Shown here: positions 8,521-14,751 of the stretch, in pieces
Layout: each line of letters opens with the position of its first letter
Numbering within the stretch: the stretch's first letter is position 1
Origin: UBA5336 sp964625835
GTDB lineage: Bacteria > Pseudomonadota > Alphaproteobacteria > Caulobacterales > Hyphomonadaceae
Direction of reading: 5' to 3'
Length of the DNA: 16,306 nt
NCBI GenBank assembly: GCA_964625835.1
Contig: CAZVES010000056.1
Location: forward strand, 1-16,306
The notes under the pieces: model-generated
Seen by the model: the letters and a program-made list of their open reading frames with translations, nothing else
Databases searched by the model: none
Told to the model about the DNA's origin: nothing
Position numbers and translations under genes: made by a program

Positions 8521-8536
8521 TGTGACCTGTGTCACA
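8521..8536. promoter_or_regulatory. perfect CRP operator at the CRP-family gene
   Basis: TGTGA-CCTGTG-TCACA matches the CRP consensus TGTGA-N6-TCACA at all 10 defined positions. It sits 57 bp upstream of the CRP-family ATG and about +3 to +18 relative to the predicted start of transcription. That position fits negative autoregulation by occlusion. The same site could act on the divergent cyclase gene, about 470 bp away, but nothing seen requires that. Confidence 0.8.
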
Positions 8537-8592
8537 GGCAGACGAATTGATTCGGAAAACCGGGCGTCTGAACGCCCTGCGCGGAGAATGAT

Positions 8593-9267
8593 ATGCCAGG
8601 TGTGAGCGAAATCTGGGCCGGGTTCTGCCAGGTTGATCCCTCCCATCCCAGCCTTGAGAGGCTGATCGCTGGTTCGACAACCCGCGAGCTTGAGAGAAAG
8701 GCGACCCTGATTTCACAGGATGGGCAGGACACCCATGTTTACCTTGTGGCCTCGGGCCGGCTGCAGGCCCTGCGGTTTTCCGCGAAGGGCGATGAAACCT
8801 GGCTTGCAGACCTCGAAAGCGGTGACCTGATCGGCGAAATCTCTGCCCTTGAGGGCCAACGGCGCACATCAACCGTTGTGGCCGTAGAGCGCTCGCTGGT
8901 CCTTTCGATCTCCCGGCCGCTGTTTCTCAGTGAGATGCTCGAAGCCGGCCCATTTGGGCTCGCAGTGGCGAGACTGCTGGCCAGGCGCGTCAAACTCACT
9001 TCCCTGCAACTGGCCAAGTCGGTGACGTTGAAGGTCGCCGGGCGCCTGCATGGCGAGCTGATCAGGATGGGGAGCCCCGTGCGACAGACCAATGGCCGCG
9101 CCGCCTACAGGATTGAAGGCAACGTGAACGTGTCTTCCGTGGCTCAAAAAATATACGCCACCCGGGAAGCGACGTCCCGCGCCATGACGTTTCTTGAGGA
9201 TGCAGGCCACGTCATTCGCCAAGACGACAAGGTCGACGTGTTTGAGCCGCGCCAGCCCATCGGCTGA
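8593..9267 (+). CDS. CRP-family cAMP-responsive transcription regulator
   Basis: The 224-residue protein has a cyclic-nucleotide-binding beta-roll (about 15-125), a dimer helix and a C-terminal winged helix (about 150-220). The phosphate-binding cassette GDLIGEIS...QRRTS keeps E82, R91 and T92, equivalent to E. coli CRP E72, R82 and S83. The dimer helix ARRVKLTSLQL keeps T136-S137, equivalent to the adenine contacts T127-S128. The recognition helix TREATSRAMTFLEDAG keeps R191, E192 and R196, equivalent to R180, E181 and R185, which read TGTGA half-sites. There are no FNR-type cysteines. The ATG has GGAG 6 bases upstream. These residues make a true cAMP receptor likely. The adjacent cyclase could supply the ligand. 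It probably controls itself and the neighbouring genes that have matching operators. Confidence 0.92.
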   Translation: MPGVSEIWAGFCQVDPSHPSLERLIAGSTTRELERKATLISQDGQDTHVYLVASGRLQALRFSAKGDETWLADLESGDLIGEISALEGQRRTSTVVAVERSLVLSISRPLFLSEMLEAGPFGLAVARLLARRVKLTSLQLAKSVTLKVAGRLHGELIRMGSPVRQTNGRAAYRIEGNVNVSSVAQKIYATREATSRAMTFLEDAGHVIRQDDKVDVFEPRQPIG

Positions 9268-9280
9268 AGGCGCTTTACTC

Positions 9281-10993
9281 TTAGATCTTCTCAAGCGGTG
9301 TCATGCCAGGGCCAGACCGGCGCGTAGCCAGCCGCGTGACGGTTTCAGCCGTGTAGTCCTCGCCGGTGATGGTGGAGACCTTCACATAATCGGCGCGTAC
9401 GCCATCGGCGGTAAGCGTGACCAGGGTGAAGCCATTGCCGTTAGGGTCGTAATGTCCGACCTCAGGGTTCTGTTCCTCGAACATGGCGCCGAGGCCATCC
9501 ACGCCTTCGAAATAGGTGCCGAGCCCCGGCGAGGTGATTGAGGTGCAGCCGAACTCCACACCGCGCTGTTCGCCATCAATGTCGACAAGCGTGTTGCCCC
9601 AAGCCGTGTGGGTGTCGCCGGTCAGGGTGACGAGGCGCGCGCCTGCCGCCTTTGCGGCGTCATAGAGGCGCGCGCGGGCGGCGGGGAAGCCATCCCAGGC
9701 GTCCAGGTTGAAGGGCAGGCCCAGCTGGGAAAAGCCCACAAGGGCCTGGGCGAATGGGTTCTCGATGGCGGCGATCTGCTCGGGCGTCAGCGTGCGATTG
9801 AAATTGGGCGGGACGACCCGCGCCATGACGACCTGGTTGGCGAGCACCTGCCAGGGTTTGCCCGATGCGACGCTGTTCATCAGGCCCTCGGCCAGCCAGG
9901 TTTCCTGCTGCGCGCCCAGCATGGTGCGCTCATCGGCTTGCACACGAACCATGGTGGACATCGCCTTCATGGGCACCTGCGCGGGCTCCAGACCGCCAAG
10001 TTCGGTGACCCAGCTGATCTCGTCGGAGCGGCCCGTCAGGCGGCTTTCGAGGCAGAAGACGCTGGCGACGGAGCCGAAGTCGAAGCGGCGATAGATGCTC
10101 TCCTTGGCCCGGCCCGGCACCGGATCGCGCACGGGCATCCATTCCAGATAGGCCTGCACGGCGGTCTGCTTGCGCGTGGTCCACTCGCCCTCATTGGCTT
10201 CGGGATTGTGGTTCTCCGCGCCGGTCCTGTAGCTGTTGTTTGTGCTCTCATGGTCGTCCCAGGTGCACAGCCAGGGGGCGGCGGCGTGGGCGGCCTGCAG
10301 GTCCGGATCGGACTTGTACTGGGCATGGCGGGCGCGATAGTCGGCCAGGGTGACGATCTCGGTGATCGGCTCGTGGCGCCGGCCGATCTGTTCGCCGACC
10401 GCGCCGCCATAGCCGTCCACGCCATATTCATAGATATAGTCGCCAAGGTGGATGACCGCATCGAGCCCCTCTTGTTTGGAGACCTCGCGATAGGCATTGA
10501 AGTAGCCAAACGGCCAGTTCGCGCAGGAGACGACAGCGAGTTTCACCGGCGTGGTTGCGCCGGGCGCGGCGGTGGTCTTGGTGCGTCCGCGCGGCGAGGC
10601 AACCGTGCCGCCCGTGGTCCTGACGACGAACTCATAGGTATACTCGGCACCGGGGCGCAGGTCATCGGCGACGATTTTCACGGTATAATCGCGAGCCGCG
10701 CTGGTGCGGGCCTTGCCGGAGCCGGCCAGCGTTTCGCCCTTGAAGATGCGGTATTCGAGCTCGATGTCGCCCTCGCCGGATTTTGGCGTGACGCGCGTCC
10801 AGAGCACGACACTGTCGGCAAGCGGATCGCCTGAGGCCACGCCGTGTTCAAAGGCGACTTCGCCGGCATAGGTCGCGGGAACGAGGTCATCGACCGTTGC
10901 GGTTTCCGCGCCGCCTGTGATGGCATTGCAGGCACCGAGGCCCAACACGCCGCCACCAAGTCCAAGCGCCTTGCGCCGTGATATCTCAGCCAT
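9281..10993 (-). CDS. phoD: PhoD-like alkaline phosphatase/phosphodiesterase, Tat-exported
   Basis: The 570-residue product belongs to the PhoD metallophosphatase family, which cleaves phosphate mono- or diesters outside the cytoplasm with Fe/Ca-type metals. The N-terminus has a Tat motif SRRKAL and a glycine-rich hydrophobic stretch. This ends at LGLGAC, which resembles a lipobox, so it may be a Tat lipoprotein. An N-terminal Ig-like PhoD domain reads FEHGVASGDPLADSVVLWTRVT. The catalytic domain shows VVSCANWPFGYFNAY, HLGDYIYEYG (H182, D185), TWDDHESTNN (D246/D247, H248) and LTGDTHTAWGN (D460, H462). ATG 10993 is preferred over ATG 11008 because a GGGAG lies 7-8 bases upstream. The gene converges on the CRP-family gene with 13 bp between stops and is divergent from rluD. 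No Pho box was recognised, so phosphate control is not shown. Confidence 0.93.
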   Translation of the reverse strand: MAEISRRKALGLGGGVLGLGACNAITGGAETATVDDLVPATYAGEVAFEHGVASGDPLADSVVLWTRVTPKSGEGDIELEYRIFKGETLAGSGKARTSAARDYTVKIVADDLRPGAEYTYEFVVRTTGGTVASPRGRTKTTAAPGATTPVKLAVVSCANWPFGYFNAYREVSKQEGLDAVIHLGDYIYEYGVDGYGGAVGEQIGRRHEPITEIVTLADYRARHAQYKSDPDLQAAHAAAPWLCTWDDHESTNNSYRTGAENHNPEANEGEWTTRKQTAVQAYLEWMPVRDPVPGRAKESIYRRFDFGSVASVFCLESRLTGRSDEISWVTELGGLEPAQVPMKAMSTMVRVQADERTMLGAQQETWLAEGLMNSVASGKPWQVLANQVVMARVVPPNFNRTLTPEQIAAIENPFAQALVGFSQLGLPFNLDAWDGFPAARARLYDAAKAAGARLVTLTGDTHTAWGNTLVDIDGEQRGVEFGCTSITSPGLGTYFEGVDGLGAMFEEQNPEVGHYDPNGNGFTLVTLTADGVRADYVKVSTITGEDYTAETVTRLATRRSGPGMTPLEKI

Positions 10994-11074
10994 TCCGCTC
11001 TCCCTCATTCCCTCGCCGGGCGAAACCTTAGCCCGTCTGTTTCCTAAACCACAGTTTCGCGTCAAAGGGATGAC

Positions 11075-12091
11075 ATGAAAACCCACACTTTGACTGCAAC
11101 GGAAGACGAGGCCGGCGAGCGGGTCGACCGTTTTCTGGCGGGCCAGCTCTCGCCCCTGTCGCGCTCGCGTATCAAGTCGCTGATCAAGGAGGGGGCTGCG
11201 ACCTGCGATGGTGCCCCGCTCGGCGATCCCAATGCCAGCGTGCAGGCCGGCAGCGTCTATGCCCTCACCGTGCCGGACCCGCGCCCGGCCGCGCCCGAGC
11301 CCCAGGACATTGCGCTGGACATACTGCACGAAGACGCCGACCTGATCATCGTCAACAAGCCCGCGGGCATGGCCGTGCATCCCGCGCCGGGCAGCTGGGA
11401 CGGCACGCTGGTCAATGCGCTCTTGCACCATTGCAAGGGCGAACTGCCGGGGATTGGCGGGGTGGAGCGGCCCGGCATTGTCCACCGGCTCGACAAGCAC
11501 ACGACCGGGGTGATGGTGGTCGCCAAGACCGAGGCGGCCCATCGCGGCCTGTCGCCCCTGTTCGCCGAACACGATATCGACCGGGTCTACATGGCCATTT
11601 CGCGCGGCGCGCCGCGGCCCCTGTCGGGCACGGTGAAAGCGCCGATTGCCCGGGCGACCGGGGACCGCAAGAAGATGGCCGTGCCCCGGGGCGTCGTGCC
11701 GGAAAATGCGCGGGATGCAACGACCCATTACAAGACGCTGGAGACCTTTGGCCTCCTGGAGAAAGGGACGGGCCTGCCCGCCGCCGCCCTGATCGAATGC
11801 CGGCTGGAGACGGGGCGCACCCACCAGATCCGCGTCCATCTCAGCCATATCGGCGCGCCGCTGATCGGGGATGATGTCTATGGCCGCCATCGCGGCGTGA
11901 AGGCGTTTGGATCGGGCGAGGCGTTCATGGCGGCAACCAAGGCGGCGCGGGGCTTTCCGCGTCAGGCGCTGCATGCGGCGGTTCTGGGATTTGTCCACCC
12001 CGTCACCGGTGAGCCGGTGCGCTTCGAGGCGCCGCTGCCGGAGGACATGGCAGGGCTGCTGGAACTTTTGCGTGCAATGGCGAAGGTCTAA
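11075..12091 (+). CDS. rluD: 23S rRNA pseudouridine synthase, RluD-type
   Basis: The 338-residue protein is an RluA/RluD-family pseudouridine synthase, which in its best-known form isomerises U1911, U1915 and U1917 in helix 69 of 23S rRNA. An N-terminal S4 RNA-binding domain (about 12-70) reads RVDRFLAGQLSPLSRSRIKSLIKEG. The catalytic domain has VNKPAGMAVHPAPGSWDGTL, GIVHRLDKHTTGVMVVAKT with catalytic D140, and the C-terminal motif ETGRTHQIRVHLSHIGAPLIGD. The stretch GIGGVERPGIVHRLDK favours RluD over RluC. An AAGGGA lies 4 bases before the ATG. Its last four bases overlap the end of the convergent Sel1-repeat gene. Exact target uridines cannot be read from sequence. Confidence 0.93.
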   Translation: MKTHTLTATEDEAGERVDRFLAGQLSPLSRSRIKSLIKEGAATCDGAPLGDPNASVQAGSVYALTVPDPRPAAPEPQDIALDILHEDADLIIVNKPAGMAVHPAPGSWDGTLVNALLHHCKGELPGIGGVERPGIVHRLDKHTTGVMVVAKTEAAHRGLSPLFAEHDIDRVYMAISRGAPRPLSGTVKAPIARATGDRKKMAVPRGVVPENARDATTHYKTLETFGLLEKGTGLPAAALIECRLETGRTHQIRVHLSHIGAPLIGDDVYGRHRGVKAFGSGEAFMAATKAARGFPRQALHAAVLGFVHPVTGEPVRFEAPLPEDMAGLLELLRAMAKV

Positions 12092-12714
12092 TTCCCTGTC
12101 CACCAGCCCCGGCGCAGTGTGTTCGACCGTTCGCCCTGGTTGGAGAGGCCGTAGCGGCGCACCTGCTCGCAGGCATAGTCGACCTCCTGCAGGCAGGCGC
12201 GGCGCATATGGTCTGCGCCCTCGATCCGGTCGCGCGAACCGCCCATGCCGACATACATCATGTTGCCCAGCACGGCGCAGGAGGCCGCATCGTCATGCTC
12301 GCAGCCGCTGGCATAGAGTGCCCGCGCCGCCGGATAATCCTTGTCCAGGCCGCGGCCTTCAAACAGCATATTCGCCACGGCTCGGCAGCCCTCGCCATGG
12401 CCAAGCTCGCAGGCGCTTTCATAGGCGGCGGCGGCCAGGTCATAGTCCTGTTCAGTTCCCAGGGCCTGGCGGTGCATGTCGCCGGCGCGGTAACAGTCAT
12501 GGGCCGAGCCCTCTGCGCAGCGGGTCTCGAAAATAGAGAAGGCGGCCTTCATGTGCCCCAGGCGGAAGGCAGCGTCGCCATTGCGATACTGGGCCGTGAC
12601 GTCAGTTGCCGGCTCGCTGACGGGCGTCTGGGCAAGGGTGGGGGCGGCCAGGACAGCGCAGGCGAGCGCTGCGGCGAGGGCCTTGAGGGGGGCGAAGAGT
12701 GTGTGTCCAAGCAT
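12088..12714 (-). CDS. secreted Sel1-repeat protein with paired cysteines
   Basis: The 208-residue product starts with a signal peptide (hydrophobic ALAAALACAVLAAPTLAQ, cleavage likely after AQ near residue 29). It then has tandem helical Sel1/TPR-like repeats. Four repeats each carry a C-x7-C pair: CAEGSAHDC, CELGHGEGC, CEHDDAASC and CLQEVDYAC. This matches the Helicobacter cysteine-rich protein (Hcp) type of Sel1 repeat, where each pair forms a disulfide. The protein is therefore likely periplasmic or secreted. An AGGAT lies 7 bases before the ATG. The substrate or partner is unknown; Sel1 repeats usually scaffold protein contacts. The stop overlaps the rluD stop by 4 bases in convergent orientation. 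Confidence 0.88.
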   Translation of the reverse strand: MLGHTLFAPLKALAAALACAVLAAPTLAQTPVSEPATDVTAQYRNGDAAFRLGHMKAAFSIFETRCAEGSAHDCYRAGDMHRQALGTEQDYDLAAAAYESACELGHGEGCRAVANMLFEGRGLDKDYPAARALYASGCEHDDAASCAVLGNMMYVGMGGSRDRIEGADHMRRACLQEVDYACEQVRRYGLSNQGERSNTLRRGWWTGN

Positions 12715-12820
12715 GGCGTGATCCTATCGCGAACTGAGCCTGCGGGCCAGCGGGCCATCGCACCTGCCTTGCGGGCGGGCAGCGGCGCTGACACTGTGTG
12801 GGAAAGATAGGGAGGTTCCA

Positions 12821-13792
12821 ATGACCGCAACACCGCAAGCGCCCATCGGCAGCGGATTTCATGCAAAATCCAGCGCCATGGTTGTGCTCAATGGCATCGA
12901 CCTGACTGGAAAGAACGCCATCGTGACCGGCGGCTACAGCGGAATCGGGCTGGAAACCGTTCGCGCGCTTGCAGCCGCTGGCGCAACGGTCACGGTTCCG
13001 GCCCGCAGGCTGGAAGCCGCGAAGGCGGCGCTGGACCAGTTTCCCGGCAAGCTGGAACTGGCGCAGATGGACCTTGCCAATCTGGGCGACATTCGCGCCT
13101 TTGCCGACCATTACCTCGCCACGGAGCGTCCGCTTCACATGCTGATCAACAATGCCGGCATCATGGCGTGTCCCGAGGCGCGGGTGGGGTCGGGCTGGGA
13201 GAGCCAGTTCGGGGTGAACCATATGGGCCATTTTGCCCTGGCGACGGCGCTTCTCCCCGCGCTGCGCAAGGCGGGCGGCGCGCGCGTCGTGGCCCTGTCC
13301 TCGACCGCCCATATCATGGGGGATGTGAACTGGGATGACCCTCACTACGCCACCCGGCCCTATGACAAGTGGAACGCCTACGCCCAGTCCAAGTCCGCCA
13401 ATGCCCTGTTTGCGCGTCAGGCAGATCATCTCTGGCAGGGCGACGGAATCCGCGCCTTCTCGGTCCATCCTGGCGGCATCTTCACGCCGTTGCAGCGCCA
13501 TTTGCCGAACGAGGAAATGGTGGCCCTTGGCTGGAAAAATGCCGATGGCAGCGTGCCCGACCGCATTGCGGCGATGTTCAAGACCCCGCAGCAGGGCGCC
13601 TCGACCGCCACTTGGGCGGCGACCAACCCGATGCTGGACGGGATGGGCGGGGTCTACTGCGAGGACTGCGACATCGCCAGGGCCGCCACGCCAGAGAGCC
13701 AGCGCTGGGAACATGCCCGCGAATGGATCTGCGACGACGCCAAGGCCGAGCGTCTCTGGGCGATGAGCGAGCAGATGCTGGCGTCGGCCTGA
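12821..13792 (+). CDS. short-chain dehydrogenase/reductase, retinol dehydrogenase-like
   Basis: This 323-residue protein is a classical short-chain dehydrogenase. It has the cofactor motif TGGYSGIG (36-43), NNAG in LINNAGIMA, SS at 160-161 in LSSTAH, and the active-site YAQSK (Y187, K191). The 27-residue gap from SSTAH to Tyr, with an intervening DDP and KWNAYAQSKSANALF, is typical of the retinol-dehydrogenase-like group. The arginine pair at the end of beta-2 (PARRLEAA) suggests NADP(H). A strong GGAGG lies 5 bases before the ATG. It lies divergent from the Sel1 gene across 106 bp and is followed after 65 bp by the TVP38-type gene. The substrate is unknown. Confidence 0.9.
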   Translation: MTATPQAPIGSGFHAKSSAMVVLNGIDLTGKNAIVTGGYSGIGLETVRALAAAGATVTVPARRLEAAKAALDQFPGKLELAQMDLANLGDIRAFADHYLATERPLHMLINNAGIMACPEARVGSGWESQFGVNHMGHFALATALLPALRKAGGARVVALSSTAHIMGDVNWDDPHYATRPYDKWNAYAQSKSANALFARQADHLWQGDGIRAFSVHPGGIFTPLQRHLPNEEMVALGWKNADGSVPDRIAAMFKTPQQGASTATWAATNPMLDGMGGVYCEDCDIARAATPESQRWEHAREWICDDAKAERLWAMSEQMLASA

Positions 13793-13857
13793 GGGCTGGG
13801 ACAGAGCCTCTGCGCCGCGCTGCTTGACGGGCGCGGCCGCGCTCGCCCAATAGGCCG

Positions 13858-14559
13858 ATGCGTAGCTTGCCCGCTTTCTTCCGTCGCCTCGATGCGACAC
13901 GCACCCGCGCGATTCTTGTGTCTTTGCTCCTGTTCGGACTGGTGATCTCCCTCTTCATCATGGGGCGATACGGCTCTCTCTATGATGTTGATGCTGTTCG
14001 CACAGCGCTGTCCGATGTTGCCCAGGGGCCATGGGGACTGCCGGCGCTGATTGCCGTGTTTGTCGTGGCAGCCTTCGTGGGTGCGCCACAGTTTGTGCTG
14101 ATCGGGATCGCGGTTTTTGCCTTCGGCCCCGTGCTCGGCTTCGCTTATAGCTGGATTGCGACACTGGTGTCAGGAACCGTGACCTTCTGGGCCGGGCGCT
14201 TTGTAGGGGAGGGCACCGTGCGACGCCATGGCGGGAACTTTGCAAACCGCATGGCGAGGTTCATCGGCAAGAATGCCTTCGTCGCCAGCGCCATGGTACG
14301 CAATGTGCCGACCGGACCCTTCCTTCTGGTGAACATGGTGTTCGGCGTGACCCGGGCGAAATACAGCCATTTCCTGGCGGGCATGGCCGTTGGCGTGTTG
14401 CCGAAGATCGCACTGGTGGCGTTTGCTGGGACGTCCATCCTCTCTGCATTCGATGGCCAGCCCATCATCGCCCTGGGCGCGGCGGCCTTGGCCGTGGCCA
14501 TCTGGCTCGGCCTTGTCCTTTTCGCCCGCTCGCGCATTCGCGGGTCCGAATATGAGTAG
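13858..14559 (+). CDS. TVP38/TMEM64 (VTT-domain) membrane protein
   Basis: The 233-residue protein is an integral inner-membrane protein with about five or six hydrophobic segments: about residues 18-36, 62-82, 88-110, a short mid segment near 155-175, then 178-198 and 203-222. The core VAAFVGAPQFVLIGIAVFAFGPVLGF, followed by WAGRFVG and then VPTGPFLLVN, fits the VTT (SNARE-associated) family. Family members are linked to lipid scrambling or membrane-trafficking-like roles, but the substrate here is unknown. Only a weak TAGG precedes the ATG. It may be cotranscribed with the upstream dehydrogenase, since the 65-bp gap has no clear terminator. Confidence 0.85.
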   Translation: MRSLPAFFRRLDATRTRAILVSLLLFGLVISLFIMGRYGSLYDVDAVRTALSDVAQGPWGLPALIAVFVVAAFVGAPQFVLIGIAVFAFGPVLGFAYSWIATLVSGTVTFWAGRFVGEGTVRRHGGNFANRMARFIGKNAFVASAMVRNVPTGPFLLVNMVFGVTRAKYSHFLAGMAVGVLPKIALVAFAGTSILSAFDGQPIIALGAAALAVAIWLGLVLFARSRIRGSEYE

Positions 14560-14582
14560 ATCTTGCCCCGATCGCTTTGTTT

Positions 14583-14598
14583 TGTGATTGACATCACC
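14583..14598. promoter_or_regulatory. CRP-type operator enclosing the leuA -35 box
   Basis: TGTGA-TTGACA-TCACC matches the CRP consensus at 9 of 10 defined positions. Its six-base spacer is the perfect -35 hexamer TTGACA of the predicted leu promoter. A protein bound here would cover the -35 and should repress by blocking RNA polymerase. It could serve the CRP-family regulator encoded at 8593-9267. The overlap with a strong -35 raises the chance that part of the match is shared constraint rather than an operator. Confidence 0.55.
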
Positions 14599-14616
14599 GC
14601 GATCTGGTTTGATCAT
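14588..14616 (+). promoter_or_regulatory. predicted leuA promoter
   Basis: A perfect -35 TTGACA (14588-14593) is followed, after 17 bp, by a -10 GATCAT (14611-14616, 4/6). The predicted start of transcription, 7 bases after the -10, falls on 14623, the A of the leader-peptide ATG. The transcript would then have no 5' untranslated leader. Confidence 0.65.
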
Positions 14617-14622
14617 TTCTCC

Positions 14623-14685
14623 ATGAGCAAATTCCTGCCCCTACTGCTTACCGGCCCCTGGCCGGATATGGCCCGGCGAACCTGA
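14623..14685 (+). CDS. leuL: leucine-rich leader peptide of leuA attenuator
   Basis: A 20-codon frame begins MSKFLPLLLTGPW and ends with TGA at 14683-14685. Codons 5, 7, 8 and 9 are CTG, CTA, CTG and CTT, so four of five consecutive codons encode leucine, immediately upstream of leuA. This is the hallmark of ribosome-mediated attenuation. No Shine-Dalgarno is visible, and the promoter predicts transcription starting at its ATG, so it is probably translated as a leaderless message, as established for trpL of Sinorhizobium meliloti. Stalling at the Leu codons would mask the 5' arm of the downstream terminator (14655-14664). Confidence 0.75.
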   Translation: MSKFLPLLLTGPWPDMARRT

Positions 14686-14711
14686 TCGCCGGCGCGCGGC
14701 CAGGGGGTTTT
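14655..14711 (+). terminator. leu attenuator: terminator with competing hairpin
   Basis: A 10-bp stem pairs 14655-14664 (CCCCTGGCCG) with 14697-14706 (CGGCCAGGGG) and is followed by GTTTT at 14707-14711. Its loop contains a second perfect 7-bp stem, CCGGCGA (14673-14679) with TCGCCGG (14686-14692). A competing hairpin, CCGGCC-CCT-GGCCGG at 14651-14665, uses the same 5' arm and excludes the long stem. A ribosome paused on the Leu codons (14635-14649) should cover much of the 5' arm and so prevent termination. The T-run is short, so termination may be partial. Free-energy values were not computed. Confidence 0.65.
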
Positions 14712-14751
14712 GTCACTTCACGCGAAATCATCCAGACAATCCGGCCCGGCC

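Larger units (their letters stand above)
8050..8592. other. 543-bp divergent intergenic region between cyclase and CRP genes
   Basis: I see no convincing gene here; reading frames exist but start late, lack a ribosome site and have no family character. The half nearest the cyclase holds short dyads: TACGC-CCT-GCGTA at 8159-8171 and CATGT-TC-ACATG at 8256-8267. They could be operators but are too short to assign. The half nearest the CRP gene holds a 12-bp inverted repeat, a sigma70-like promoter and a perfect CRP operator, listed separately. The region is AT-richer than its neighbours near 8481-8512. A promoter for the cyclase must lie here on the minus strand, but I could not place it with confidence. 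Confidence 0.6.

Noticed and set aside
8244..8525. 93-codon plus-strand frame in the cyclase-CRP gap
   Set aside because: It starts with TTG without a ribosome site, runs through the inverted repeat and the CRP promoter, and shows no domain character.
11020..11060. 7-bp inverted repeat GCGAAAC/GTTTCGC between phoD and rluD
   Set aside because: The arms are short with a 27-base gap and no T-run, so it cannot be told from chance in this composition.
10994..12103. Upstream extension of the PhoD frame opposite rluD
   Set aside because: It is antisense to rluD; the Tat signal and the GGGAG fix the start at 10993.
13831..13842. Palindrome GCGCGGCCGCGC before the TVP38-type gene
   Set aside because: It is low-complexity GC sequence, expected by chance in a GC-rich genome, and lacks a T-run for a terminator.
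12602..13900. 432-codon minus-strand frame opposite the dehydrogenase
   Set aside because: It is the antisense shadow of a short-chain dehydrogenase with full motifs.
14710..14751. TTG-initiated N-terminal extension of LeuA
   Set aside because: It lies in the terminator tail of the attenuator and adds 14 residues absent from the family; ATG 14752 begins at the conserved start.
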